From JAAZZIT01 sp964480525 (GTDB lineage Bacteria > Bacillota > Clostridia > Oscillospirales > Ruminococcaceae), in the NCBI GenBank assembly GCA_964480525.1, contig CAYZOV010000009.1:3405-67404 (forward strand): a stretch of 64,000 nucleotides of DNA, in the 5' to 3' direction. The translations under genes were made by a program, and so were the position numbers. Positions 51,599 to 60,245 of the stretch are shown here, piece by piece. The first letter of the stretch is position 1, and the number at the start of each line of letters is the position of its first letter. Under the pieces are notes generated by a model. It ran no database searches and had not been told where the DNA came from. It saw only the letters and a program-made list of their open reading frames with translations.

Positions 51599-51710
51599 TA
51601 TTGATAAATAACCATTATAATTCGTGATAAAAACGATTGTATGGGTTTATGAAAAGTGTGTTAAAATTTTTCATAATTGATATTTGAAATAAAACATTGG
51701 AGGTTTAGAA

Positions 51711-52208
51711 ATGGGCAAAAAAACATCAACAATTCCGTTTAACGGAACTCCTGAACAGGAAGCGGAGCTTTTGAAGATTATTGAGGCTCACAAAGATGAC
51801 AAGGGCGCACTTATGCCGGTTTTACAGCAGGCACAGGAAGTGTACGGTTATCTCCCAATCGAAGTACAGGAAATTATTGCTAAGGAAATGGACATTCCTC
51901 TTGAAAAAGTGTACGGTGTAGTAACTTTTTATTCACAGTTCTCACTTAACCCTAAGGGTAAATACACTATTTCGGTTTGTCTGGGTACGGCTTGCTATGT
52001 TAAAGGTTCGGGCGATATTTTCAACAAACTTTCCGAAATTTTGGGAATCAAGGGCGGCGAAACAACGCCTGACGGCAAATTCTCACTTGTTGACTGCCGT
52101 TGTATCGGTGCTTGCGGTCTTGCACCTGTTTTGACGGTAAACGACGACGTTTACGGCAGACTTACAGTAGACGACGTGGCAGGTATTCTTGAAAAATACG
52201 CTGACTAA
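51711..52208 (+). CDS. hydC: Bifurcating hydrogenase subunit HydC (NuoE-like)
   Basis: 165 residues, thioredoxin-like [2Fe-2S] protein of the NuoE family. Cluster ligands are C-L-G-T-A-C near residue 88 and C-R-C-I-G-A-C near residue 130; V-T-F-Y-S-Q-F is a family motif near residue 72. It is the small subunit of the trimeric electron-bifurcating [FeFe] hydrogenase and lies 30 bp before hydB. SD TTGGAGG precedes ATG 51711. Confidence 0.95.
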   Translation: MGKKTSTIPFNGTPEQEAELLKIIEAHKDDKGALMPVLQQAQEVYGYLPIEVQEIIAKEMDIPLEKVYGVVTFYSQFSLNPKGKYTISVCLGTACYVKGSGDIFNKLSEILGIKGGETTPDGKFSLVDCRCIGACGLAPVLTVNDDVYGRLTVDDVAGILEKYAD

Positions 52209-52238
52209 TACTTAATAAAAAACATAGGAGGATTATTT

Positions 52239-54134
52239 ATGAAAACTCTTGACGAACTCAAGGTTATCAGAGAACAGATGGAAAAAGAAGTCGCACTTAG
52301 AACAAACGGCGACGCTGACTCCAAGTACGAAAGACACGTTTTGGTGTGTGGTGGTACGGGTTGTACTTCATCAGGCTCTCTTAAAGTTATAGAAAAGCTT
52401 GAATCAGAGCTTGAAGCAAAGGGTCTTAATGACAAAATTCAGATTGTTAAAACAGGCTGTTTCGGTCTTTGCGCATTAGGCCCGATTATGATTGTTTACC
52501 CGGAGGGAACATTCTACTCCAGAGTAGACGTTGACGAAATTCCGAGAATTGTTGACGAACATTTCATCGGCGGAAACCCTGTTAAGGAATTTCTCTATGA
52601 CGAAACCGTAAAGGGCGACGAAATTAAGGCTTTGGGCGACACAGCTTTCTATGCTAAACAGCACAGAGTTGCTTTGAGAAACTGTGGCGTTATCGACCCT
52701 GAAAACATTAACGAATATTTCGGTACAAACGGATATAAGGCTTTGGGTAAAGCTATTACGGAAATGACGCCTGACGAAGTTATCAAGTGTATTCTTGATT
52801 CGGGACTTAGAGGTCGCGGCGGCGGCGGATTCCCAACAGGAAGAAAGTGGCAGCTTGCTAAGGATTTGGTAAAGGGCGGACAGAAGTATGTTTGCTGTAA
52901 CGCCGACGAGGGCGACCCGGGCGCATTTATGGACCGTTCGGTTCTTGAGGGCGACCCACACGTTGTTCTTGAAGCTATGGCTATCGCAGGTTATGCAATC
53001 GGCGCTAATCAGGGTTATATTTACGTTCGTGCCGAATACCCAATCGCTGTTAAGCGTCTTGAAATCGCTATTGCACAGGCTAAGGAAGCAGGAGTTTTGG
53101 GAAATAACATTTTCGGAACAGACTTTAGCTTTGACGTTGGTCTAAGACTTGGTGCAGGTGCGTTCGTTTGTGGTGAAGAAACAGCTTTGATGACCTCTAT
53201 CGAGGGCAACAGAGGTGAGCCACGTCCACGTCCGCCGTTCCCTGCTGAAAAGGGTCTTTTCAACAAGCCTACAATTCTTAATAACGTTGAAACATACGCA
53301 AATATTCCGCAGATTATCCTTAACGGTCCGGAGTGGTTTGCTTCAATGGGTACCGAAAAGTCAAAGGGTACAAAGGTATTTGCTTTGGGTGGTAAAATCC
53401 ACAACACAGGTCTTGTAGAAGTTCCTATGGGTACAACTTTGAGAACCGTTATCGAAGAAATCGGCGGCGGTATCCCTAACGGCAAAAAGTTCAAGGCTGC
53501 ACAGACAGGTGGTCCATCGGGCGGTTGTATTCCACTTTCACATTATGATATCGAAATCGACTACGATAACCTTATTTCAATCGGCTCAATGATGGGTTCA
53601 GGCGGACTTATCGTTATGGACGAAGATAACTGTATGGTTGATATTGCGAAATTCTTCCTTGAATTTACTGTTGACGAATCATGCGGTAAATGTACGCCTT
53701 GTCGTGTTGGTACAAAACGTCTTTACGAACTTCTTGACAAGATTACAAAGGGTAAGGGTACGCTTGAAGATATTGACAAGATTGAAAAACTTTGTTACTA
53801 CATAAAGGAAAACTCCCTTTGCGGTCTTGGACAGACTGCTCCGAACCCTGTTTTGTCAACTCTCAAATACTTCAGAGATGAATATATTGCTCACGTTGTT
53901 GACAAGAAGTGTCCTGCGGGCGTATGTAAAGATTTGCTTTCATACAGCATTAACAAGGAAAAATGTATCGGTTGCGGACTTTGTGCAAGACAGTGTCCTG
54001 CGTCGGCTATGGTTAAGACAGACTATGTTGCACCTGGTAAAAAGCTCCCTGCTCTTGCTATTGATACAACAAAGTGTGTTAAGTGTGGCGCTTGTATCGA
54101 AAAATGTAAATTCGGCGCTATCGAAAAGAAGTAA
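52239..54134 (+). CDS. hydB: Bifurcating hydrogenase subunit HydB (NuoF-like, NADH-binding)
   Basis: 631 residues; the NADH/FMN subunit. Order: N-terminal [2Fe-2S] thioredoxin-like domain (C-G-G-T-G-C ... C-F-G-L-C, about 35-80); FMN/NAD domain with G-L-R-G-R-G-G-G-G-F-P-T-G and N-A-D-E-G-D-P-G-A-F; SLBB; NuoF cluster E-S-C-G-K-C-T-P-C-R near residue 485; C-terminal 2[4Fe-4S] ferredoxin domain C-I-G-C-G-L-C-A-R-Q-C and C-V-K-C-G-A-C-I-E-K-C. The two added Fe-S domains mark it as a HydB rather than plain NuoF. AGGAGG precedes ATG 52239; hydA follows 18 bp later. Confidence 0.96.
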   Translation: MKTLDELKVIREQMEKEVALRTNGDADSKYERHVLVCGGTGCTSSGSLKVIEKLESELEAKGLNDKIQIVKTGCFGLCALGPIMIVYPEGTFYSRVDVDEIPRIVDEHFIGGNPVKEFLYDETVKGDEIKALGDTAFYAKQHRVALRNCGVIDPENINEYFGTNGYKALGKAITEMTPDEVIKCILDSGLRGRGGGGFPTGRKWQLAKDLVKGGQKYVCCNADEGDPGAFMDRSVLEGDPHVVLEAMAIAGYAIGANQGYIYVRAEYPIAVKRLEIAIAQAKEAGVLGNNIFGTDFSFDVGLRLGAGAFVCGEETALMTSIEGNRGEPRPRPPFPAEKGLFNKPTILNNVETYANIPQIILNGPEWFASMGTEKSKGTKVFALGGKIHNTGLVEVPMGTTLRTVIEEIGGGIPNGKKFKAAQTGGPSGGCIPLSHYDIEIDYDNLISIGSMMGSGGLIVMDEDNCMVDIAKFFLEFTVDESCGKCTPCRVGTKRLYELLDKITKGKGTLEDIDKIEKLCYYIKENSLCGLGQTAPNPVLSTLKYFRDEYIAHVVDKKCPAGVCKDLLSYSINKEKCIGCGLCARQCPASAMVKTDYVAPGKKLPALAIDTTKCVKCGACIEKCKFGAIEKK

Positions 54135-54152
54135 TCGGGAGGAAAATAAGAA

Positions 54153-55901
54153 ATGGATATGGTTAATATTAAAATCAACGGCGTGGCTGTATCTGCACCA
54201 AAGGGTTCAACAATCCTTGAAGCAGCTAGACTCGCATCAATAGAAATTCCAACCCTTTGTTTCCTCAAGGAAATCAACGAAATCGGTGCTTGCCGTATTT
54301 GTGTTGTAGAAGTTAAGGGTGCAAGAAGCCTTGTTGCGTCTTGCGTTTACCCGATTTTTGAGGGTATGGAGGTATTTACAAATACTCCAAAGGTAATTGA
54401 ATCAAGACGTCAGACATTACAGCTTATTCTTTCAAACCACGACAGAAAGTGTCTTTCGTGCGTAAGAAGCGGAAATTGCGAACTTCAGAAACTTTGTAAG
54501 GATTTGGGCGTTGACGATGAAAGTTACTACGACGGCGTAAAGAATTGCTACGAGATTGACGATTCTGCCGCTCATATGATTAGAGATAACAACAAGTGTA
54601 TTCTTTGTAGAAGATGTTCCGCAGTGTGTGCTAAGACGCAGAAAATCGGCGTTATCGGCGCTAACGAAAGAGGTTTCAGAACATTTATCGGCTCGGCATT
54701 TGATATGGGACTTGGCGAAACTTCGTGCGTATCTTGCGGACAGTGTATTTCTGTTTGTCCAACAGGTGCTTTGGCTGAAAAGGACAACACAGCAGACGTG
54801 TTTGACGCTTTGGCTGATGAAACAAAGACAGTTATTGTCCAGACAGCTCCAGCCGTAAGAGCAGCACTCGGCGAGGCTTTCGGTATGCCTATCGGTACAA
54901 ATGTTGAGGGCAAAATGGTTTCGGCACTCAGACGCTTGGGCTTTGACAAGGTATTTGACACCGACTTCGCAGCTGACCTTACAATTATGGAAGAGGCTAA
55001 CGAATTTTTGGGCAGAGTTAAAAACGGTGGAAAGCTCCCACTCATCACATCTTGTTCACCGGGATGGATTAAATACTGCGAGCATTATTTCCCTGATATG
55101 ACCGAAAATCTTTCAAGCTGTAAATCACCAATGCAGATGTTTGGTGCAACAGCTAAGACATATTACGCTCAGAAAATGGGTATCGACCCTAAGGATATGG
55201 TAGTCGTAGCAGTAATGCCTTGTACGGCTAAGAAATTTGAAATCGGCAGAGATGATATGGACGCAGCAGGCGTTCCTGACGTTGATATTTCAATCACAAC
55301 CCGTGAACTTGCGAGAATGATTGACAGAGCAGGTATCAAGTTTAACACACTTCCTGACGAAGAATTTGACGCTCCTTTGGGAATTTCCACAGGTGCCGCA
55401 GTTATCTTCGGTGCAACAGGCGGAGTTATGGAAGCAGCTCTTAGAACAGCTGTTGAAACTCTCACAGGCGAAGAACTTCCTGCACTTGAATTTAACGACG
55501 TAAGAGGTACTGACGGAATCAAGGAAGCAAGCTATAATGTTGCAGGAATGGACATTAAGGTTGCTGTTGCTTCGGGTCTTGGAAACGCTAAGGAACTTCT
55601 TGAAAAGGTTCAGAACGGCGAAGCAGATTACCACTTCATCGAAATTATGGGTTGCCCAGGTGGTTGCGTAAACGGCGGTGGCCAGCCACAACAGCCTGCG
55701 TATGTTCACAACACAACAGACATCAAGGCTTTGAGAGCTAAGGTTCTTTACGACATTGACGCAGCAATGCCTGTTAGAAAATCTCACGAAAATGAGGCTA
55801 TCAAACAGCTTTACGCTGAATTCTTTGGCGAACCGGGTTCTGAAAAGGCTCATCATATTCTCCACACAACTTACGTTAAGCGTGGACTTTATAACGACTA
55901 A
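54153..55901 (+). CDS. hydA: Bifurcating [FeFe] hydrogenase catalytic subunit HydA
   Basis: 582 residues. N-terminal [2Fe-2S] domain (C-R-I-C at 47-50), His-Cys cluster (H-D-R-K-C-L-S-C at 96-103), two [4Fe-4S] clusters (C-I-L-C-R-R-C at 149-155; C-V-S-C-G-Q-C at 192-198). The H-cluster motifs are L1 T-S-C-S-P-G-W (299-305), L2 M-P-C-T-A-K-K-F-E (355-363) and L3 E-I-M-G-C-P-G-G-C-V (497-506), followed by the small-subunit-like tail. L1 usually reads T-S-C-C-P-x-W; the second Cys, a proton relay, is Ser302 here. With HydBC it couples H+ reduction or H2 oxidation to NAD(H) and ferredoxin together. A terminator follows. Confidence 0.96.
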   Translation: MDMVNIKINGVAVSAPKGSTILEAARLASIEIPTLCFLKEINEIGACRICVVEVKGARSLVASCVYPIFEGMEVFTNTPKVIESRRQTLQLILSNHDRKCLSCVRSGNCELQKLCKDLGVDDESYYDGVKNCYEIDDSAAHMIRDNNKCILCRRCSAVCAKTQKIGVIGANERGFRTFIGSAFDMGLGETSCVSCGQCISVCPTGALAEKDNTADVFDALADETKTVIVQTAPAVRAALGEAFGMPIGTNVEGKMVSALRRLGFDKVFDTDFAADLTIMEEANEFLGRVKNGGKLPLITSCSPGWIKYCEHYFPDMTENLSSCKSPMQMFGATAKTYYAQKMGIDPKDMVVVAVMPCTAKKFEIGRDDMDAAGVPDVDISITTRELARMIDRAGIKFNTLPDEEFDAPLGISTGAAVIFGATGGVMEAALRTAVETLTGEELPALEFNDVRGTDGIKEASYNVAGMDIKVAVASGLGNAKELLEKVQNGEADYHFIEIMGCPGGCVNGGGQPQQPAYVHNTTDIKALRAKVLYDIDAAMPVRKSHENEAIKQLYAEFFGEPGSEKAHHILHTTYVKRGLYND

Positions 55902-55915
55902 TTTGTAAAAAAATG

Positions 55916-55946
55916 CTCCCTCACTTCGCCGTGAGGGAGTTTTTTT
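55916..55946 (+). terminator. Terminator of the hydrogenase operon
   Basis: CTCCCTCAC / GTGAGGGAG stem, TTCGCC loop, seven T. Confidence 0.94.
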
Positions 55947-55956
55947 CGTCAAGGGC

Positions 55957-55984
55957 TTGATTTTTTCTGAAAATGAAGTATAAT
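55957..55984 (+). promoter_or_regulatory. Promoter of the radical SAM gene
   Basis: TTGATT (55957-55962), 16-bp spacer, TATAAT (55979-55984). Confidence 0.75.
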
Positions 55985-56028
55985 AGTTATTGAACATTGA
56001 GAATTAAATTAACTTGGAGGAATACATT

Positions 56029-56631
56029 ATGAGTATGAATATAACCTATGTTATAGGCAACAAGCTTTATATCAATTTAACAAATAAATGTCCGTGCAAC
56101 TGTACATTTTGCATAAGGAACAACGGTGACGGAGCATACGGTTCGGACAGTCTGTGGCTTGAACACGACCCTAGTGCCGAGGAAGCTGTGGAAGATTTAA
56201 AAAGGTACGATTTGGACAGCTTTGAGGAGATAATTTTCTGTGGCTACGGCGAACCTACCGAGGCTTTGGAGGTTTTGTGCGAATGTGCAAAGTACATTAA
56301 GTCGGTGTCTAAGACAAGGGTGAGAATTAACACAAACGGACTTTCGGATTTGATTAACAAAAAGCCGACAGCATCGTGCTTTGAGGGAATAATCGACTGC
56401 GTGTCAATAAGTCTTAACGCACCTACCGAGGCAGAGTACAATGCCGTGACAAGACCAAGCTTTGAGAACGCATTTGAGGCTATGCAGAAATTTGCAATGG
56501 ACTGTACAAAGTACGTTCCGCAGGTTATGATGACGGTTGTGGACGTTATCGGTGAGGACGAAATTAAACGCTCCAAAGAACTTGTAAAAAAACTGGGTAT
56601 CGAACTTCGCGTCAGAGAATACGAGGGATAA
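56029..56631 (+). CDS. TatD-linked radical SAM protein (TIGR04038 family)
   Basis: 200 residues from ATG 56029, eight bases after TTGGAGG (the TTG at 56014 is part of that site). Radical SAM motif C-P-C-N-C-T-F-C (C-x3-C-x2-C) near residue 18, with I-N-L-T-N-K before it and C-G-Y-G-E-P-T near residue 74 as expected. The family is often coded next to or fused with tatD; no tatD is seen here. The target and reaction are unknown. Single gene with a promoter and a terminator. Confidence 0.9.
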   Translation: MSMNITYVIGNKLYINLTNKCPCNCTFCIRNNGDGAYGSDSLWLEHDPSAEEAVEDLKRYDLDSFEEIIFCGYGEPTEALEVLCECAKYIKSVSKTRVRINTNGLSDLINKKPTASCFEGIIDCVSISLNAPTEAEYNAVTRPSFENAFEAMQKFAMDCTKYVPQVMMTVVDVIGEDEIKRSKELVKKLGIELRVREYEG

Positions 56632-56636
56632 AATTT

Positions 56637-56666
56637 AAGGGAACACCAATTGGTGTTCCCTTTTTT
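56637..56666. terminator. Bidirectional terminator between the radical SAM and GT2 genes
   Basis: AAGGGAACACC / GGTGTTCCCTT stem, AATT loop, T-run on the plus strand. On the minus strand it begins at the GT2 stop codon. Confidence 0.88.
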
Positions 56667-57609
56667 AGTCGTCTAGGTAGGTTTCTACGATAAATTTCGG
56701 TCGGTGCTTTGTTTCCAGATAAATTTTGCCAATGTATTCTCCGATAACGCCGATTGACAAAAGTTGCAAACCGCCGATTGCCCAAACGGATACGGCAATA
56801 GACGTCCACCCCGTAACGGTCGCCCCCATAAAGTGGCGAACAAGAAAGTAAATTAACATTCCTATGCTTATGGCAAAAATCGAAAGTCCCAAAAATGTTA
56901 TAAAACGGATTGGTTTTACAGACATGGAAGTTATTCCCTCTAGGGCAAAAGCCAGCATTTTTTTCAGAGGGTACTTTGATTCGCCCGCAAAACGCTCTTT
57001 GCGTTCGTAGTAAACCTTGTCGGATTTATAGCCGACAAGTGGCACAATTCCACGCAAAAACAGGTTTACCTCGTCAAATTGCTCCAACCCGTCGAGTGCC
57101 TTTTTGCTCATAAGTCTGAAATCTGCGTGGTTAAACACAATTTCAATGCCCATTTTCGCCATAATTTTGTAAAATCCCTCTGCGGTAAACTTTTTGAAAA
57201 ACGTGTCGGTTTTGCGACTGCTCCGCACCCCGTAAACCACGTCGCAGTTTTCGTCAAGGTATTTGTCCACCATTTCGTCAATGGCGTTTATGTCGTCTTG
57301 CAGGTCTGCGTCAAGAGAAATTGCAGCGTCACATTCGCCCTTGACGGTCATAAGTCCTGCCAAAAGTGCGTTCTGGTGACCCTTGTTTCGTGAAAGTTTT
57401 ATGCCACGAAAAATCTTGTCCTGTTGGTGAAGCTGTTGAATAATTTCCCACGTTTTGTCCTTAGAACCGTCGTCCACAAAACAAATTTTGCTGTTTCCCG
57501 AAATTTTGCCCAGATTCATAAGACCGTTAAGCTTTTCTTTCAACTGTTTTGCCGTTTCGTGCAAAACTTCTTCCTCGTTATAACATGGAATAACCAGATA
57601 AAGTTTCAT
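56665..57609 (-). CDS. GT2 polyprenyl-phosphate glycosyltransferase (GtrB/DPM1-like)
   Basis: 314 residues. GT-A domain with V-I-P-C-Y-N-E-E-E, V-D-D-G-S-K-D-K-T-W and S-L-D-A-D-L-Q-D-D, then two C-terminal membrane helices (about 228-252 and 264-288). It is a paralogue of the csbB-like enzyme at 46.7 kb, but without a YfhO gene next to it. ATG follows AGAAGG. It lies 18 bp after the NlpC/P60-like gene on the same strand and probably shares its promoter. Confidence 0.93.
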   Translation of the reverse strand: MKLYLVIPCYNEEEVLHETAKQLKEKLNGLMNLGKISGNSKICFVDDGSKDKTWEIIQQLHQQDKIFRGIKLSRNKGHQNALLAGLMTVKGECDAAISLDADLQDDINAIDEMVDKYLDENCDVVYGVRSSRKTDTFFKKFTAEGFYKIMAKMGIEIVFNHADFRLMSKKALDGLEQFDEVNLFLRGIVPLVGYKSDKVYYERKERFAGESKYPLKKMLAFALEGITSMSVKPIRFITFLGLSIFAISIGMLIYFLVRHFMGATVTGWTSIAVSVWAIGGLQLLSIGVIGEYIGKIYLETKHRPKFIVETYLDD

Positions 57610-57627
57610 AAATTTGCCTTCTTTTGT

Positions 57628-58191
57628 TTAAATACGGTTAAAAACAATCGCTTTTTTAACCTCGCTGAGTTGGTTTAAATCGCCCTTGTACACAAGTCTT
57701 GCGTTTTTAAGATAGCGAAAATCGTCGGGTTTTACAAGGCACAAATCTTTGTGAAATTTTGCAACCCCACATTCGGTGAGAATTTCCGCTACAAATTGGG
57801 AACAAATGTAGTGATTTTTGCGGTGAACGGGTATCCCGAACCCCAACGCAAACAGTCCCAGCACGTTGTATGCGTAAATTTTCGATTTGCGTTTAAAATT
57901 ATCAATCAAATTCTGGTATGTATCATACTGTTCGTCTGTCACGTCAAAAGCGTACACCTCGCAAGGCACAAGCCTGAACATTTCAAAAACCCCAATTTCG
58001 GTTTCGTTCACAAACCCTGCCGGCAACGGCGTGCGTTTGAATTTGCGACAAAAGCTGTAAATATCGTAAAGTTCCTCGTCACAGGTGATTGACGTGTGAT
58101 TGTACGGCGCTTTTGTTATAAGTTTGATAATTCTCGCAGGAATCGTTCCCGTCTGGGTGAGAATTACATAAATTTTCTTGTTGTTTTCCAT
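57628..58191 (-). CDS. Permuted NlpC/P60 (YiiX-like) cysteine hydrolase
   Basis: 187 residues, no signal peptide. It begins K-I-Y-V-I-L-T-Q-T-G and has His in A-P-Y-N-H-T-S-I near residue 32 and Cys in Y-I-C-S-Q-F-V-A-E-I near residue 137. His before Cys is the order of the circularly permuted papain-like YaeF/YiiX group. Such proteins are thought to act on lipids or amide bonds at the membrane; substrate unknown. First gene of a two-gene operon with the GT2 enzyme. Confidence 0.82.
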   Translation of the reverse strand: MENNKKIYVILTQTGTIPARIIKLITKAPYNHTSITCDEELYDIYSFCRKFKRTPLPAGFVNETEIGVFEMFRLVPCEVYAFDVTDEQYDTYQNLIDNFKRKSKIYAYNVLGLFALGFGIPVHRKNHYICSQFVAEILTECGVAKFHKDLCLVKPDDFRYLKNARLVYKGDLNQLSEVKKAIVFNRI

Positions 58192-58299
58192 AACTAATCC
58201 TTAAAACATACAGGCACGAAGCCTGAAATTTCCAAATCTAAAAAACCGCAGTTTTCGTTTGCAAACAAAAACCGTGGGCAAAACGATAACTACACACTT

Positions 58300-58328
58300 A
58301 TTTTACCATAAAATTTCCTTTTTGTCTA
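58300..58328 (-). promoter_or_regulatory. Promoter of the YiiX-like/GT2 operon
   Basis: On the minus strand: TAGACA (58323-58328), 17-bp spacer, TAAAAT (58300-58305). Confidence 0.65.
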
Positions 58329-58390
58329 TAGTATTGGCGTATTTTTTACGGCATTTGAAAAATGTTTCGACAAAAGGGGTGATTTTTTGC

Positions 58391-58421
58391 AAAAAAACGC
58401 CCCGAAAAATTCGGAGCGTTT
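58391..58421 (-). terminator. Terminator of the hisS-aspS operon
   Basis: On the minus strand: AAACGCTCCG / CGGGGCGTTT (one G-U pair) with a short A/T loop and seven T. It lies just after the aspS stop. Confidence 0.88.
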
Positions 58422-58434
58422 AAAAATGCGTTAA

Positions 58435-60216
58435 TTATTCCTTTGCGGTTGATTTAATGAAAAGTTCGTCAAGCTGTTTTTCGTCAACAACCGACGGGCA
58501 GGCGCTCATAAGCTCGCTTGCGTTTTGAACCTTAGGGAACGCAACTACATCTCTCAAAGAATCCGCACCGCACATAATCATTGAAAGTCTGTCAAGACCG
58601 ATACCCATACCACCGTGTGGCGGAGCGGCGTACTTGTATGCGTCAACAAGGAAACCGAATTTTGCGTCGATTTCTTCAGCCGTTAGACCCAAAGCTTCAA
58701 ACATTTTTTGCTGAAGTTCATAGTCCGTAATTCTCATTGAACCGCTTGAAAGTTCGGTGCCGTTGAGAACCAAGTCCCAAGCCTTTGCACGAACCTTTGC
58801 AGGGTCGCTGTCCAGATATTCAAGACATTCTTCCATTGGCATTGTGAACGGGTGGTGCATAGCAACCCAAGTATTTGAGTCCTCGTCCCATTCAAAGAAC
58901 GGAAATTCCGTAATCCAAACAAAGTTGTACTTGTTTTCGTCAACAATACCAAGACGTTTTGCAACGATAAGTCTGATTGCACCCAAAACAGGCAACACAA
59001 CCTTGTCTTTGTCTGCACCGATAAGCACCAAGTCGCCGTTTTCAGCGCCAACTTCAGCCAAAAGCTTAGCTGTCTGTTCTTCGTCCATAAATTTCTTGAA
59101 CGAACAATTTGCACCCTCGTCCGTCCAACGAATGTACGCAAGACCCTTTGCGCCAATGCCCTTTGCGTGTTCGATAAGCTTGTCGATTTCTTTTCTTGTA
59201 TAAGTTTTTGAAGCGTTCTTTGCTACAATTGCACGGACAGTTCCGCCGTTTGCCAAAGCGTCCTTGAAAACAGGGAAGTCAATGTCCTTTACGGCATTTG
59301 AAATATCCTGAATTTCCATTGCAAAACGTGTGTCAGGCTTGTCAGAACCGTATTTGTTCATTGCGTCGGCAAATGTTAAACGTGGAATAGGTGTTGAAAT
59401 TTCAACGCCCATAACCTCTTTGAAAAGACGTGAAACATACCCCTCGATACAATTTTGAATGTCCTCTGCGTCAACAAACGACATTTCAAGGTCAATTTGT
59501 GTAAATTCAGGCTGTCTGTCGGCTCTCAAATCCTCGTCACGGAAACATCTCGCAAGCTGGATATATCTGTCGTAGCCCGAAATCATCAAAAGCTGTTTGT
59601 AAATCTGCGGCGACTGTGGCAAAGCGTAAAATTTGCCTGGGTGTACTCTGGACGGCACGAGGTAATCTCTAGCACCCTCTGGAGTAGATTTCATCATCAT
59701 TGGGGTTTCAATTTCCAAAAATCCGTTTTCGTAGAAGTATTCTCTTGTCACCTGTGCGATTTTGTGACGGGTGATAATATTTTTCTGTAAACGTGGATTT
59801 CTCAAATCGAGATAACGATATTTAAGCTTCAATTCATCATTAACCTTGTCCGAGTTTGTAACTTCAAAAGGTGGCGTCTGTGCCTTTGAGAGTATTCTCA
59901 AATCATCAACCATAATTTCCACCGTGCCTGTCGGAATTTCCTTGTTTACGCTTTCACGAGGTGTAACAACGCCCTTTGCCATAAGGACAAATTCGCTTTT
60001 AACGGTTTGTGCCTTTGCAAAAATTTCACGGTCGGTGCTGTCGTTAAACGAAAGCTGGACTATGCCTGTTCTATCTCTCAAGTCGATGAAAATAAGATTT
60101 CCCAAGTCACGAATTTTCTGAACAAAACCTCCCACAACGACCTGTGCGCCTTGTTCAAGAGGAATTTCGCCACAGTAATGTGTACGGCGAAGTCCCTTCA
60201 TTGTATCATTTGCCAT
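58435..60216 (-). CDS. aspS: Aspartyl-tRNA synthetase (bacterial type)
   Basis: 593 residues from ATG 60216 (M-A-N-D-T-M-K-G-L), with AAGGGA nine bases upstream; upstream ATGs in frame would extend it by up to 14 residues. Class IIb synthetase: N-terminal OB fold (G-W/G-F-V-Q-K-I-R-D-L-G), motif 2 F-R-D-E-D-L-R-A-D-R-Q-P-E-F-T-Q-I, inserted GAD domain (about 290-420), motif 3 near the end G-I-G-L-D-R-L. Last gene of the hisS-X-Y-aspS operon. Confidence 0.96.
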   Translation of the reverse strand: MANDTMKGLRRTHYCGEIPLEQGAQVVVGGFVQKIRDLGNLIFIDLRDRTGIVQLSFNDSTDREIFAKAQTVKSEFVLMAKGVVTPRESVNKEIPTGTVEIMVDDLRILSKAQTPPFEVTNSDKVNDELKLKYRYLDLRNPRLQKNIITRHKIAQVTREYFYENGFLEIETPMMMKSTPEGARDYLVPSRVHPGKFYALPQSPQIYKQLLMISGYDRYIQLARCFRDEDLRADRQPEFTQIDLEMSFVDAEDIQNCIEGYVSRLFKEVMGVEISTPIPRLTFADAMNKYGSDKPDTRFAMEIQDISNAVKDIDFPVFKDALANGGTVRAIVAKNASKTYTRKEIDKLIEHAKGIGAKGLAYIRWTDEGANCSFKKFMDEEQTAKLLAEVGAENGDLVLIGADKDKVVLPVLGAIRLIVAKRLGIVDENKYNFVWITEFPFFEWDEDSNTWVAMHHPFTMPMEECLEYLDSDPAKVRAKAWDLVLNGTELSSGSMRITDYELQQKMFEALGLTAEEIDAKFGFLVDAYKYAAPPHGGMGIGLDRLSMIMCGADSLRDVVAFPKVQNASELMSACPSVVDEKQLDELFIKSTAKE

Positions 60217-60245
60217 ATTAAACATTCCCTTCATTGGATTTTGTA

